From Microcaldota archaeon (GTDB lineage: Archaea > Micrarchaeota > Micrarchaeia > Anstonellales > Bilamarchaeaceae): a DNA stretch of 34,033 nucleotides. The notes under the pieces are model-generated. The model saw nothing but the letters and a program-made list of their open reading frames with translations, was not told the DNA's origin and did no database searches. A program made the position numbers and the translations under genes. Each line of letters opens with the position of its first letter. Within the stretch, counting starts at the first letter, position 1. Below are positions 1-7,919 of this stretch, piece by piece. The stretch lies in the NCBI GenBank assembly GCA_030613375.1, contig JAUWMC010000008.1:1-34033 (forward strand). Direction: 5' to 3'.

Positions 1-106
1 TCAGGCGCATAGCCTATCTGCCATCCCAGCAAAAGGAGTAAAGAAGATTTTAACTCCGCTCTCTTTTTATTCATTATGTTGTCTAAACTCTAAAATATGA
101 CATCCT

Positions 107-124
107 CCCCTCTAAAGTGAGGGG
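107..124 (-). repeat. Hairpin at the tnpB 3' end (CCCCTC-TAAAGT-GAGGGG), likely part of the element right end/omegaRNA region
   Basis: Perfect 6-bp inverted repeat spanning the tnpB stop codon, followed on the minus strand by GGATGTCAT. Confidence 0.55.
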
Positions 125-1239
125 TATCCACACGGTTGGATTTTTGAAGGTTGTGGTGTCGTACAAACAATTTTCACTGCACCACTTTGGAGCGGAGTCA
201 TTGTCGCTCTGTTCTTGAACATATAGTCCAGGAACCTATGGCCAATATTTATTGCGCCATTGATATCTGCATTGTATTCTAATCCACAGTTTTTGCATTT
301 GAAGAGCCCTTTTTTCCTTGTTCCTTTGCACTTGCACCTGTGGCAGGTTTTGGAAGTGTTTCTCTCGCCTATTAAGGCTACAGGTATCCCTGCACTAATG
401 GCCTTGTATGTAATGAATTGCTGGAGTCTGTAGAAAGGCCACTGGTTGATTATTCGCCTCATTTTCCTTCCTTTCTTTTGTGCTGCTTTTCGTATATGTT
501 TAAGGTCGCCTAACAAGATTACTGGGCGTTTTCCTGTCTTTTTGAGGTTTTGTGCATGGGTTACCAGATCTTTGCTTATTTTGTGCAATACTGCATTTAC
601 TGCCCTTTGCTCTTTTTGTGCAATTTGCTTTATCTTTTTCAGGAGTTTTTTCTTTCCCAGTGCTGTTCTCAACCTTCTGTGGTGAGCTCTTATTTTTCTC
701 AGGGTTTTTCCTCCGTGGAAAATTGGGTTCATTAAAGTGTGGTGCAGAGTCACGGAAACTGCAGGGTTCCTCTCGCCTAAGTCCACGGATATTGGAATGG
801 AATTTTTGTGTATTGTTGATTTGTTTTTCTTCTTTCTGCAGGTTAGGTGCAGAAAGAAGTCTTTTCCCTGTTTTGTTATTTTGGAATCTCCGAATGAATC
901 AGAATTGCACATTATGGGTGTGTGATAACCGGTTACGTGAAGAGGTGCAAGTATCCCTCCACGAACTCCATAAATTGGGATTTTGAAGAAATATTTGTAT
1001 CTTTTGTTTTTTGTTTTTAGGAGTTTGAATACGTCGTTTCTTAGTGATAGGGGATAGGGTTTGTTTTTCTTTATTCTGTTCTTTTTGTAGTATCTTGTTG
1101 TGTGCTGAAGCGTTGCTGAGTAGAGTGGTGCTTTTTCCCCTCTTAAGTTTCTGTTGAAGTTTTCTATTTCTGTTTCTAAGAGTTTTCTTTTCTTTGAGGT
1201 TAGTTGGCCCAACTTTATTTTTATTGTTTTTATGCGCAT
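112..1239 (-). CDS. tnpB: IS200/IS605-family TnpB (OrfB) RNA-guided nuclease-like protein
   Basis: RuvC-I SVDLGERN (D153), zinc finger CHRC...CKNC, RuvC-III YNADINGAINI (D325), TSKTCHRC motif; no tnpA nearby. Confidence 0.93.
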   Translation of the reverse strand: MRIKTIKIKLGQLTSKKRKLLETEIENFNRNLRGEKAPLYSATLQHTTRYYKKNRIKKNKPYPLSLRNDVFKLLKTKNKRYKYFFKIPIYGVRGGILAPLHVTGYHTPIMCNSDSFGDSKITKQGKDFFLHLTCRKKKNKSTIHKNSIPISVDLGERNPAVSVTLHHTLMNPIFHGGKTLRKIRAHHRRLRTALGKKKLLKKIKQIAQKEQRAVNAVLHKISKDLVTHAQNLKKTGKRPVILLGDLKHIRKAAQKKGRKMRRIINQWPFYRLQQFITYKAISAGIPVALIGERNTSKTCHRCKCKGTRKKGLFKCKNCGLEYNADINGAINIGHRFLDYMFKNRATMTPLQSGAVKIVCTTPQPSKIQPCGYPSL

Positions 1240-1413
1240 TGAATGTAGTTTCTTAATTTATATTTATATAGAAAAGGAAGGGGTAGGTTTCCGGTGTTTC
1301 CACTAATCTGTTTATTAACCTTATTACGAAATAAATTTATGCCAGATTCAACTGCTCGATTGAAATCGGCAGTATTCTCTGGTTTTTCACAATAAAGAAA
1401 TGTTAGACATTTT

Positions 1414-1485
1414 GCGGCCGTAGTCTAGTGGTTATGATTCGAGATTGCCAATTTCGAGGCCCGGGTTCAATTCCCGGCGGCCGCA
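1414..1485 (+). tRNA. tRNA-Gly(GCC)
   Basis: Acceptor GCGGCCG/CGGCCGC, anticodon stem CGAGA-TTGCCAA-TTTCG, T arm CCGGGTTCAATTCCCGG. Confidence 0.93.
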
Positions 1486-1486
1486 T

Positions 1487-1588
1487 TTTTCCCGGATGGG
1501 AAAATGTGGCGTATTTGCCGTCAGGCAAATCTAAGCCGCATGGCAGTGAGAAGTGCCCGCGCTTTGCGCGGCACAAGTGCTTCGCACT
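1487..1588. repeat. Cluster of four short hairpins downstream of tRNA-Gly
   Basis: TTTTCCC-GGAT-GGGAAAA (1487-1504); ATTTGCC-GTCA-GGCAAAT (1513-1530); GTGCC(C)GCGC-TTT-GCGCGGCAC (1553-1574); AGTGC-TTC-GCACT (1576-1588). Confidence 0.7.
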
Positions 1589-1637
1589 AACAGCATAGTT
1601 TTTATAATTAAGTTGAGATGAAAGATTTGGTGAGCTT

Positions 1638-1991
1638 ATGGCTGAAGATAGAACTCCTCCGGAAGATGAATTAGCTGAAGACGTTGACATGACTTTTAAA
1701 AGAGAAGAAGACCTCCTTAGTTTCGTAGAAGAGAGGGCGAAGCAGATAAACCTAAGGCTAAATGACCTCGAGAGGATGCAGAACGCGGAAAGCACTGAAG
1801 ACTTTAAGACTCATGCAAATACAATCCAGAATAACATCTACAAACTTCAGAACATAATCAAGAATAATTATTCCCATTTCGAAAAGGGAAATGTGGTGGA
1901 GAACTGGGAGGAAATGCCTATGTACAGCATCACCGTAACCTTGCTTGAAAGGCTCACTGAAATCAAGGACACAAACACAGTTGGGGTTTAG
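1638..1991 (+). CDS. Conserved hypothetical protein (helical, acidic N-terminus)
   Basis: 117-aa ORF, ATG start, plausible composition. Confidence 0.7.
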   Translation: MAEDRTPPEDELAEDVDMTFKREEDLLSFVEERAKQINLRLNDLERMQNAESTEDFKTHANTIQNNIYKLQNIIKNNYSHFEKGNVVENWEEMPMYSITVTLLERLTEIKDTNTVGV

Positions 1992-2047
1992 CTTTTAAAG
2001 AAAACCCCTCTAGTTATTCTTCACTTTTCTAGTTTTGGAAAGTAATC

Positions 2048-2079
2048 TCTCAAAATCGTTTTTCTTTGGGAGAACCGAA
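2048..2079. repeat. Dispersed 32-bp repeat, copy 1 (second copy at 16816-16847)
   Basis: TCTCAAAATCGTTTTTCTTTGGGAGAACCGAA; 30/32 identity to copy 2. Confidence 0.75.
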
Positions 2080-2104
2080 CCTTTCTTTTTCTGAAAAAGA
2101 AAGG
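2080..2104. repeat. 11-bp perfect hairpin with 3-nt loop upstream of tRNA-Leu
   Basis: CCTTTCTTTTT-CTG-AAAAAGAAAGG. Confidence 0.6.
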
Positions 2105-2112
2105 GACGACGA

Positions 2113-2196
2113 GCAGGGGTAGCCAAGTGGTCAACGGCGCCAGATTCAGGGTCTGGTCGGTTAGTCCGTTCGAGGGTTCGAATCCCTTCCCCTGCA
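2113..2196 (+). tRNA. tRNA-Leu(CAG)
   Basis: Acceptor GCAGGGG/CCCCTGC, anticodon loop TTCAGGG, long variable arm, T arm GAGGGTTCGAATCCCTT. Confidence 0.93.
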
Positions 2197-2233
2197 TTGA
2201 GAATTTATAAAATGTTGCAATCTAAATATTTTT

Positions 2234-3484
2234 ATGAAAATAGATGGTAGGGGCTTGCAACTGAAAAAAAGAAAATCTCAGTTGCCACCTAAGATCTCTT
2301 TCAGGGCAAAAGCAGCTAAGTATCTTGGAATTTGCGGCCTGGCGCTGCTCACTTCATGCAATGCATACTCCAGGCTGCCGCAAACCGTTCGTGATGAGGT
2401 TGCCCAATGCCACGTAAAGGCCTCAGAATACAAAGGGAAGAGGCTCCACCATTGTCTAAAGAAGATTGCCATAGAAGAAAGCACAGTTGTGGCTGCCAAG
2501 GAAAAAATAATTGATTATTTTGAAGAGATGTTGCAGGATAGCAAAAAATCTGTGAGGGAAGATGCCATGGGCCACCTTAACTCAATCTTCTGGAATGCAA
2601 AAACGGGATTTGCTGAGCGCAAGCGAATTGTGGAAATTTTCGGGAAAGTGTCCAGGTTGGCAAAACATTCTATTTGTGCCTGGTGTAAAGACATGCGCTT
2701 GCATGGAGATGCAATCAGTAACCTCCTTATGATTGCCACTAACAAGGAACTGGGCCGTGAACTCAACGAACTCGCGATAGCTTCGCTGGAATACCCATGG
2801 GAAGAAGACCAGCTGTCTGATTTTTCTGTGGAGGGCCGCCAAGAATACCAGCACAGGATGTCTGAGCTAGAGGATTCATGGGAAGGTTACCTAAAACACC
2901 AGCACAGGATGTCTGACCTAGAATTCGGGGAAAGGACGATCGGGGTACTGGAAAGGATCATAAAGCATGAACGCGGCAGGGAGGAGCTTGTTGCCCTTCG
3001 TTTGCTTGCAGAATTCGGCAAGGATGAAAAAGCCGGACCGGGGATGAGAAATCGCATATTTGGATTATTGGAAGGGTTTTGGTCCAAGAAGGAATGGCGG
3101 CCTGACAAACGATATCACGCGCTTACCCATATAGAGCGGGACGATTGCAATGGCAATATTTTGGTGTCATCACTCCAAAGGATTTCCCTAGCAGAAAAAA
3201 AAGACCAGAAGTTGAGAAAGCGTATGGTCGATTTCCTGTATTCCGGATGGAAAAAGCGTGAATGTTTCGACAACCCTTACATCTTAACCCTGCTTAAAGA
3301 GATTAAGGAGGACGAGCATACGGATTCATTGCTGAAGATAATGATTAAAACGATTGCGGCTGAGATCCGGAAGGACCCGCGGACCAAAATCCAGGACGAT
3401 GAGCATAAAGCATGGACAGATAAGTTGAATCGTGATACTAGAACAAGAGGGATAAGGGGGTTTACCCCTCCTTTTTCTCTTTAA
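2234..3484 (+). CDS. Putative lipoprotein-like, helical-repeat protein
   Basis: 416 aa; hydrophobic stretch with lipobox-like LALLTSC; helical HEAT-like composition. Confidence 0.7.
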   Translation: MKIDGRGLQLKKRKSQLPPKISFRAKAAKYLGICGLALLTSCNAYSRLPQTVRDEVAQCHVKASEYKGKRLHHCLKKIAIEESTVVAAKEKIIDYFEEMLQDSKKSVREDAMGHLNSIFWNAKTGFAERKRIVEIFGKVSRLAKHSICAWCKDMRLHGDAISNLLMIATNKELGRELNELAIASLEYPWEEDQLSDFSVEGRQEYQHRMSELEDSWEGYLKHQHRMSDLEFGERTIGVLERIIKHERGREELVALRLLAEFGKDEKAGPGMRNRIFGLLEGFWSKKEWRPDKRYHALTHIERDDCNGNILVSSLQRISLAEKKDQKLRKRMVDFLYSGWKKRECFDNPYILTLLKEIKEDEHTDSLLKIMIKTIAAEIRKDPRTKIQDDEHKAWTDKLNRDTRTRGIRGFTPPFSL

Positions 3485-3611
3485 TTTTGAGATAATTGCC
3501 TGTTACTCCGGTGAAAATCCAGAGTACCGCTCCGCCCATTATTCCATAATCTGCAGGGTAGAGGCTCGTAAAAATGCCTACGAGCATGACCACCAGACCA
3601 AGAATGGCCAT
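3462..3611 (-). CDS. Small 49-aa membrane protein, not in the ORF track
   Basis: MAILGLVVMLVGIFTSLYPADYGIMGGAVLWIFTGVTGNYLKIKEKKEG*; two hydrophobic segments; 3' end overlaps the 2234-3484 CDS by 23 nt. Confidence 0.55.
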   Translation of the reverse strand: MAILGLVVMLVGIFTSLYPADYGIMGGAVLWIFTGVTGNYLKIKEKKEG

Positions 3612-3652
3612 GGCAGGAATTCATGCTGCGTTTTCTTCCTTTTCTCTAATTA

Positions 3653-3976
3653 TCATTCTCCAGCTCTCTCCTTGAAATCAATGTCGATTCCTCCTCCGAC
3701 TCCGAGAACGATATTGTAAACTATCGCACTGACTGCGCCTACGATGAACATTATAATTGCAGAAACTACCAGGCCTGCAACGCCCATCCCAAGGCCGATT
3801 ACCAGCCCAATGAATGTACCTACCATATCTGTTCCGGCTGCAAGGCCGATCAAGGCCATGAGCATCATTAGGACAGTATAGAGCACCAGCGAAATCAATC
3901 CAATTACAAAAGTCCAGATTGCGAGCAGCCTCCCTAATGAAACTACCCCAATGTGAGTTAAGGTCACCTTGTGCAT
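3653..3976 (-). CDS. Multi-pass membrane protein (DUF3566-like hydrophobic pattern)
   Basis: Likely start at MHKVTLTHIGVVSLGRL; several TM segments; the track's start at 4060 is probably too far upstream. Confidence 0.65.
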   Translation of the reverse strand: MHKVTLTHIGVVSLGRLLAIWTFVIGLISLVLYTVLMMLMALIGLAAGTDMVGTFIGLVIGLGMGVAGLVVSAIIMFIVGAVSAIVYNIVLGVGGGIDIDFKERAGE

Positions 3977-4045
3977 TTCTTCACCAAAGGGGCTAGTGCT
4001 GCAAATAATAAAAAGATATGGAAAAGGCTGAAGGAAAAAATAAGT

Positions 4046-4090
4046 GAAGATGAATGCCAAGAGGCAGCTCGCTTTTTCGCCTTAGTTCAT
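4046..4090. repeat. Degenerate copy of the 5S rRNA 3' end plus 3' flank (partner at 4753-4790)
   Basis: GAAGATGAATGCCAAGAGGCAGCTCGCTTTTTCG... versus GAAGATGAGTGTCAACA-GCAGCTCGCTTTTCCG... Confidence 0.6.
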
Positions 4091-4139
4091 TTCAAAAATT
4101 TCTGTGCCTTATTAAAGGCTTAGAGAATAGAATTGGCTT

Positions 4140-4754
4140 ATGGACCAAGTGATCACAATTACAATGAAGAATTTAGAAAAAAATAACATGAAAACTTTTT
4201 TTGTAGGGACCAAAGAAGAAGCCTTAGCCAAAATTCTGGATTCTATTCCTGAAAACGCAACAATAGGTTTTGGTGGCAGCAAAACACTGAAACAGATTGG
4301 CGTTTTTGCAGCGTTGGAAAAAAAGAAATATGAACTATTGGATTGGGGAATGGCAAACTCTGGGGAAGAGGCTGCAGAAATACGAAAACAAAGCCTTTTT
4401 GCTGATGTTTATCTGTCTTCGAGCAATGCAGTAACCCAGGATGGAAAGCTGGTCAACATGGACGGCACCGGAAACAGAGTTAGTGCCATTACATTCGGGC
4501 CCAAAAAAGTTATTATCGTCGCTGGAAAGAATAAAATTGTGGAAAACGAGGAAAGGGCGGTTGAAAGAATCCGGAATGTTGCAGCTCCGGCAACTGCAAA
4601 ACACTTCGGCAAAAAAACACCGTGTGTAATTACTGGCAAATGCATGGATTGCAGCAGCACGGACAGGATATGCTGCACTAAAGTTGTTCATAGCTGGCAA
4701 AAGATGCCCGGAAGAATAAATGTTATCCTAGTGGCTGAGAATTTGGGCTATTGA
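4140..4754 (+). CDS. LUD domain protein (LutC/YkgG-like)
   Basis: IGFGGSKTLKQIG, LFADVYLSSSNAVTQDGKLVNMDGTGNRVSAITFGPKKVIIVAG, C-terminal CMDCSSTDRICC. Confidence 0.88.
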   Translation: MDQVITITMKNLEKNNMKTFFVGTKEEALAKILDSIPENATIGFGGSKTLKQIGVFAALEKKKYELLDWGMANSGEEAAEIRKQSLFADVYLSSSNAVTQDGKLVNMDGTGNRVSAITFGPKKVIIVAGKNKIVENEERAVERIRNVAAPATAKHFGKKTPCVITGKCMDCSSTDRICCTKVVHSWQKMPGRINVILVAENLGY

Positions 4755-4762
4755 AGATGAGT

Positions 4763-4876
4763 GTCAACAGCAGCTCGCTTTTCCGTTCATAGAACAGTAC
4801 TGGCAAAGCCGTGGAGCCGCTTAACTTCCGAGTTCGAGATGGGTTCGGGTGTTTCCAGCTCCCTATGGCCGTTGAC
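4763..4876 (-). rRNA. 5S ribosomal RNA, not linked to 16S/23S in this window
   Basis: Minus strand GTCAACGGCCATAG...GGAAACACCCGAACCCATCTCGAACTCGGAAGTTAAGC...; termini pair GTCAACGGC/GCTGTTGAC; TATA-like ATTTTTAAACC upstream. Confidence 0.92.
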
Positions 4877-4967
4877 GAGCTATTAGAGTGCAGCGAACGG
4901 TTTAAAAATATGCGCTTGGTCGGGAGAGAAAAGCAACAAATATAAAATACACTAAAGAATAGCCTGC

Positions 4968-5693
4968 ATGAGCATTGAATCTGCTAATGGTGCCGAAGCT
5001 ATTGCGGGAATGATCTGGAATAGATTTATGGATCTTCTCGCGGCTCCCGCAACCGAACCAGATATGCTGTGGTTTGCTGTTCCACTTATTTTTGCAACTT
5101 TTATGATGACGCTGTACTACGGAAGGTACAGGAAGGAACTATTGGGGTGGAACACGGCTTTTGAGAACACGATGATTTTCCTTTTCGTTTCGTTCGATTT
5201 GTTCAGGCAAATGTACGAATCTGTGGTGCCACACTCCTGGGTAAACATCTACAATAATCCGCTTTATTTCTCGATTACCCTTGGGCTGGCAGCAGTGAGC
5301 TTCTTTTCGATGATTCTGGTGTATTACCACCTGCTCCCTAAGAAGATTGCATTCATGCTGTTTGCAAAGCTCCCCATAAACATCGCGCTGTACGTAACAA
5401 TGTGTATAGTGTATGTGAATGTGGCTGCGGACTGGATTACTGTGGGTGCAGGAGTGCTGCTGTTCATACTGGTCTGGATAATCGTTAAGCTGATACAGGT
5501 AGTCCAGGGAATATCTGCAAGAAAGCAGGAAGCTGAAGAGCATGGGGATTGGGAAGAGGAAGGAAACGGGGAGTACGAGCTGGATGATGAGGACATTAAA
5601 AAGGGCGCTTCAAGATCCCTTACTGTAAAGGAAGCTGAAGCAAAGAGGAAAACCGCAAGAATGAACGCAACAAGGAAGAAAAGGAAGAAATAG
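4968..5693 (+). CDS. Multi-pass membrane protein of unknown function with charged C-terminal tail
   Basis: 241 aa; about 5 TM segments; acidic then basic tail. Confidence 0.75.
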   Translation: MSIESANGAEAIAGMIWNRFMDLLAAPATEPDMLWFAVPLIFATFMMTLYYGRYRKELLGWNTAFENTMIFLFVSFDLFRQMYESVVPHSWVNIYNNPLYFSITLGLAAVSFFSMILVYYHLLPKKIAFMLFAKLPINIALYVTMCIVYVNVAADWITVGAGVLLFILVWIIVKLIQVVQGISARKQEAEEHGDWEEEGNGEYELDDEDIKKGASRSLTVKEAEAKRKTARMNATRKKRKK

Positions 5694-5736
5694 CCCTGGA
5701 GGGGGCTAAACCTATTTATTCTACACTGGGCAAATA

Positions 5737-7335
5737 GTGCCAGGTGTTAATGTGGATTACGTTTGCGATACCAGTGTAATTGTAGATGGCAGAATAGTTG
5801 AGCTAATCAAGAAGAAGAAACTTACTGGGAGGTTTTACGTTCACCGGGCCACTATTGCAGAGTTAGAGCACCAGGCAAACATGAACAAAGAGATTGGATT
5901 TGCCGGGTTTTCTGTGATTGGAAAATTACGGGAAATGGAAAAGGACGCAGATATTGAGGTTGTTGTTGAGGGAGAACGGCCTAGGGGAGATCAGGTAAGA
6001 TATGCAAAAACTGAGGGAACGCTAGACTTCATGATTAGGGAGCTTGCAAAGGGATTGGGAGCAAAGCTCATTACTGGAGATAGAGTACAGCATGAGGCTG
6101 CGCTTGCGGAAGGGATTGAAACTTTGTATTTGGGTGCGCATGAGGAATTCAAGAAACTAGAGTTTGAAAAATACTTTGATAAACCGGACGTGATGAGCGT
6201 ACACTTCAAGGAAAATTGCACTGTTGTAAGAAAAAGAGGAAATCCTGGAGAGGTGCTTGTAGAGGAAATGGGAAAGCCGATTGCTCTGGACTATATTCGG
6301 AAAATGGGGGAGGAAATAATTGAAGCTGTTACCAGAAACAGGAGTTACTATTTTGAGATAGATAAAGTGGGGGCTTCGGTTATCCAAATGGGATTGTACA
6401 GAATTGTAATTGCAAAGACTCCTTTTTCGGATGGGTTTGAAATTACTGTTGTAAGACCGATAACAAAACTGAAGTTTTCGTATTACAATGTTTCTGAGAA
6501 ATTGAAGGATAGGATTGACAATAAGGCGGAAGGAATATTGATTTGCGGGCCACCCGGGTCCGGAAAATCCACGTTCGCTGCTGCGCTTGCGGAATACTAC
6601 TACGGAAAAAAGAAGGTTGTAAAAACCATGGAAAGTCCTCGTGATATGAGGGTGGTGGATGCAATTACACAGTATACTGCATTGGAAGGGGATTTTGACA
6701 ATACTAAAGAGGTTTTGCTGCTTGTGAGGCCAGATTACACCTTCTATGATGAGGTGCGCAAGATGAAGGATTTCCAGATTTTTGCGGATATGAGGCTTTC
6801 GGGAATTGGGCTCGTAGGAGTTGTGCACGGGCACCGTGCGATTGATGCAATTCAGAGGCTTATTGGAAAGGTGGAGCTTGGAGTGATTCCGCAGATTGTA
6901 GATACTGTTATCCTGATTGATAAAGGAGAAATAGGGCATGTGTATGAGCTTGAGCAAGTTGTAAAAGTGCCTACTGGTATGAGAGAACAGGATTTAGCGA
7001 GGCCTGTGATTGAGGTGAGGGAGTTTGAGAGCGGAGATCTTGATTATGAGCTGTATAAATTTGGAGAAGAAACGGTTGTGCTTTCAATGGAGAAGGCTAC
7101 TCCATTTGGAGGAAGCAGGGGGCGTGGAAGGAGTTCAGGAAGAGGAGGAGGCTCAGGAAGGCTTGAATCCACTCTTTCCAAAATAATGAGTTACCAGTTT
7201 AAAGTTGAGAAAAAGGGAAACCAGTTTGTGCTGTATGCACACCCCCATGACATGGCTTACTTGTTTGGAAAAGGAATCAAAAAATTGAGGAAACTCGAAA
7301 AACGCTATGGGCCAATCCAGGTTGAGGAAATATGA
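5737..7335 (+). CDS. PINc/VapC-type RNase domain plus PilT-like ATPase with C-terminal KH-like domain
   Basis: N-terminal PIN VCDTSVIVDGRIVELI, Walker A GPPGSGKST, C-terminal FGKGIKKLRKLEKRYG; GTG start. Confidence 0.92.
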   Translation: MPGVNVDYVCDTSVIVDGRIVELIKKKKLTGRFYVHRATIAELEHQANMNKEIGFAGFSVIGKLREMEKDADIEVVVEGERPRGDQVRYAKTEGTLDFMIRELAKGLGAKLITGDRVQHEAALAEGIETLYLGAHEEFKKLEFEKYFDKPDVMSVHFKENCTVVRKRGNPGEVLVEEMGKPIALDYIRKMGEEIIEAVTRNRSYYFEIDKVGASVIQMGLYRIVIAKTPFSDGFEITVVRPITKLKFSYYNVSEKLKDRIDNKAEGILICGPPGSGKSTFAAALAEYYYGKKKVVKTMESPRDMRVVDAITQYTALEGDFDNTKEVLLLVRPDYTFYDEVRKMKDFQIFADMRLSGIGLVGVVHGHRAIDAIQRLIGKVELGVIPQIVDTVILIDKGEIGHVYELEQVVKVPTGMREQDLARPVIEVREFESGDLDYELYKFGEETVVLSMEKATPFGGSRGRGRSSGRGGGSGRLESTLSKIMSYQFKVEKKGNQFVLYAHPHDMAYLFGKGIKKLRKLEKRYGPIQVEEI

Positions 7336-7919
7336 CTGAAATACTTTCGATTGAGAAAGAATATGATAAATCTTTTGCACGGGCAAAGGAAGTTCTTTCT
7401 TCTGGAGGGGTTTTGATTTATCCTACGGATACTGTTTATGGAATTGGGGGGGATGCAAGAAATTCTGAAGTAGTAGAACGGGTGAAGAGAATTAAAGGAA
7501 AAGAGAGTTCTGCGTTTTCAGTTTTGCTTGGTGGAATGGGAATGGTAAAAGAATATGCAGAAGTTGAAGGGAAAGCGCTGGGCGCGGTAATGGAAGCCTT
7601 TCCTGGAGCAACCACATTGATTTTAAAAGCGAAAAACGAGCTTCCGGTTGTGAAGGAGGGAAAGATCGGGGTAAGGATCCCAGAGCATATTTTTATGCGG
7701 AAATTAAGCCTGGAATTGAATATGCCAATAATCACTACGAGTGCGAACAAGAGCGGGGGGAAAGCTCCTGTAAGTGTTTCAGAAATTGATAATGAAATTA
7801 TTGAGAAAGTAGATCTTGTTTTAGATGGAGGGGAAACCCTGCATAGGATGAGCTCAACTGTGCTGGACGTTGAAGAAAAGAAAGTAAAAAGAGTGGGAGT
7901 AGGAGAAATTATTTTTTAG
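7332..7919 (+). CDS. sua5: L-threonylcarbamoyladenylate synthase (Sua5/YciO/YrdC)
   Basis: GGVLIYPTDTVYGIGGDARN, PGATTLILKA, VRIPEH, ITTSANKSGGKAP. Confidence 0.92.
   Translation: MTEILSIEKEYDKSFARAKEVLSSGGVLIYPTDTVYGIGGDARNSEVVERVKRIKGKESSAFSVLLGGMGMVKEYAEVEGKALGAVMEAFPGATTLILKAKNELPVVKEGKIGVRIPEHIFMRKLSLELNMPIITTSANKSGGKAPVSVSEIDNEIIEKVDLVLDGGETLHRMSSTVLDVEEKKVKRVGVGEIIF

Noticed and set aside
552-986. Plus-strand ORFs inside tnpB
   Set aside because: Antisense to a well-supported TnpB CDS
1403-1795. Minus-strand 130-aa ORF
   Set aside because: Its C-terminus (MRPPGIEPGPRNWQSRIITTRLRPQNV) is the antisense translation of tRNA-Gly; it also overlaps the 1638-1991 CDS
6157-6957. 266-aa minus-strand ORF
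   Set aside because: Antisense to the PINc-ATPase gene; no coherent domain
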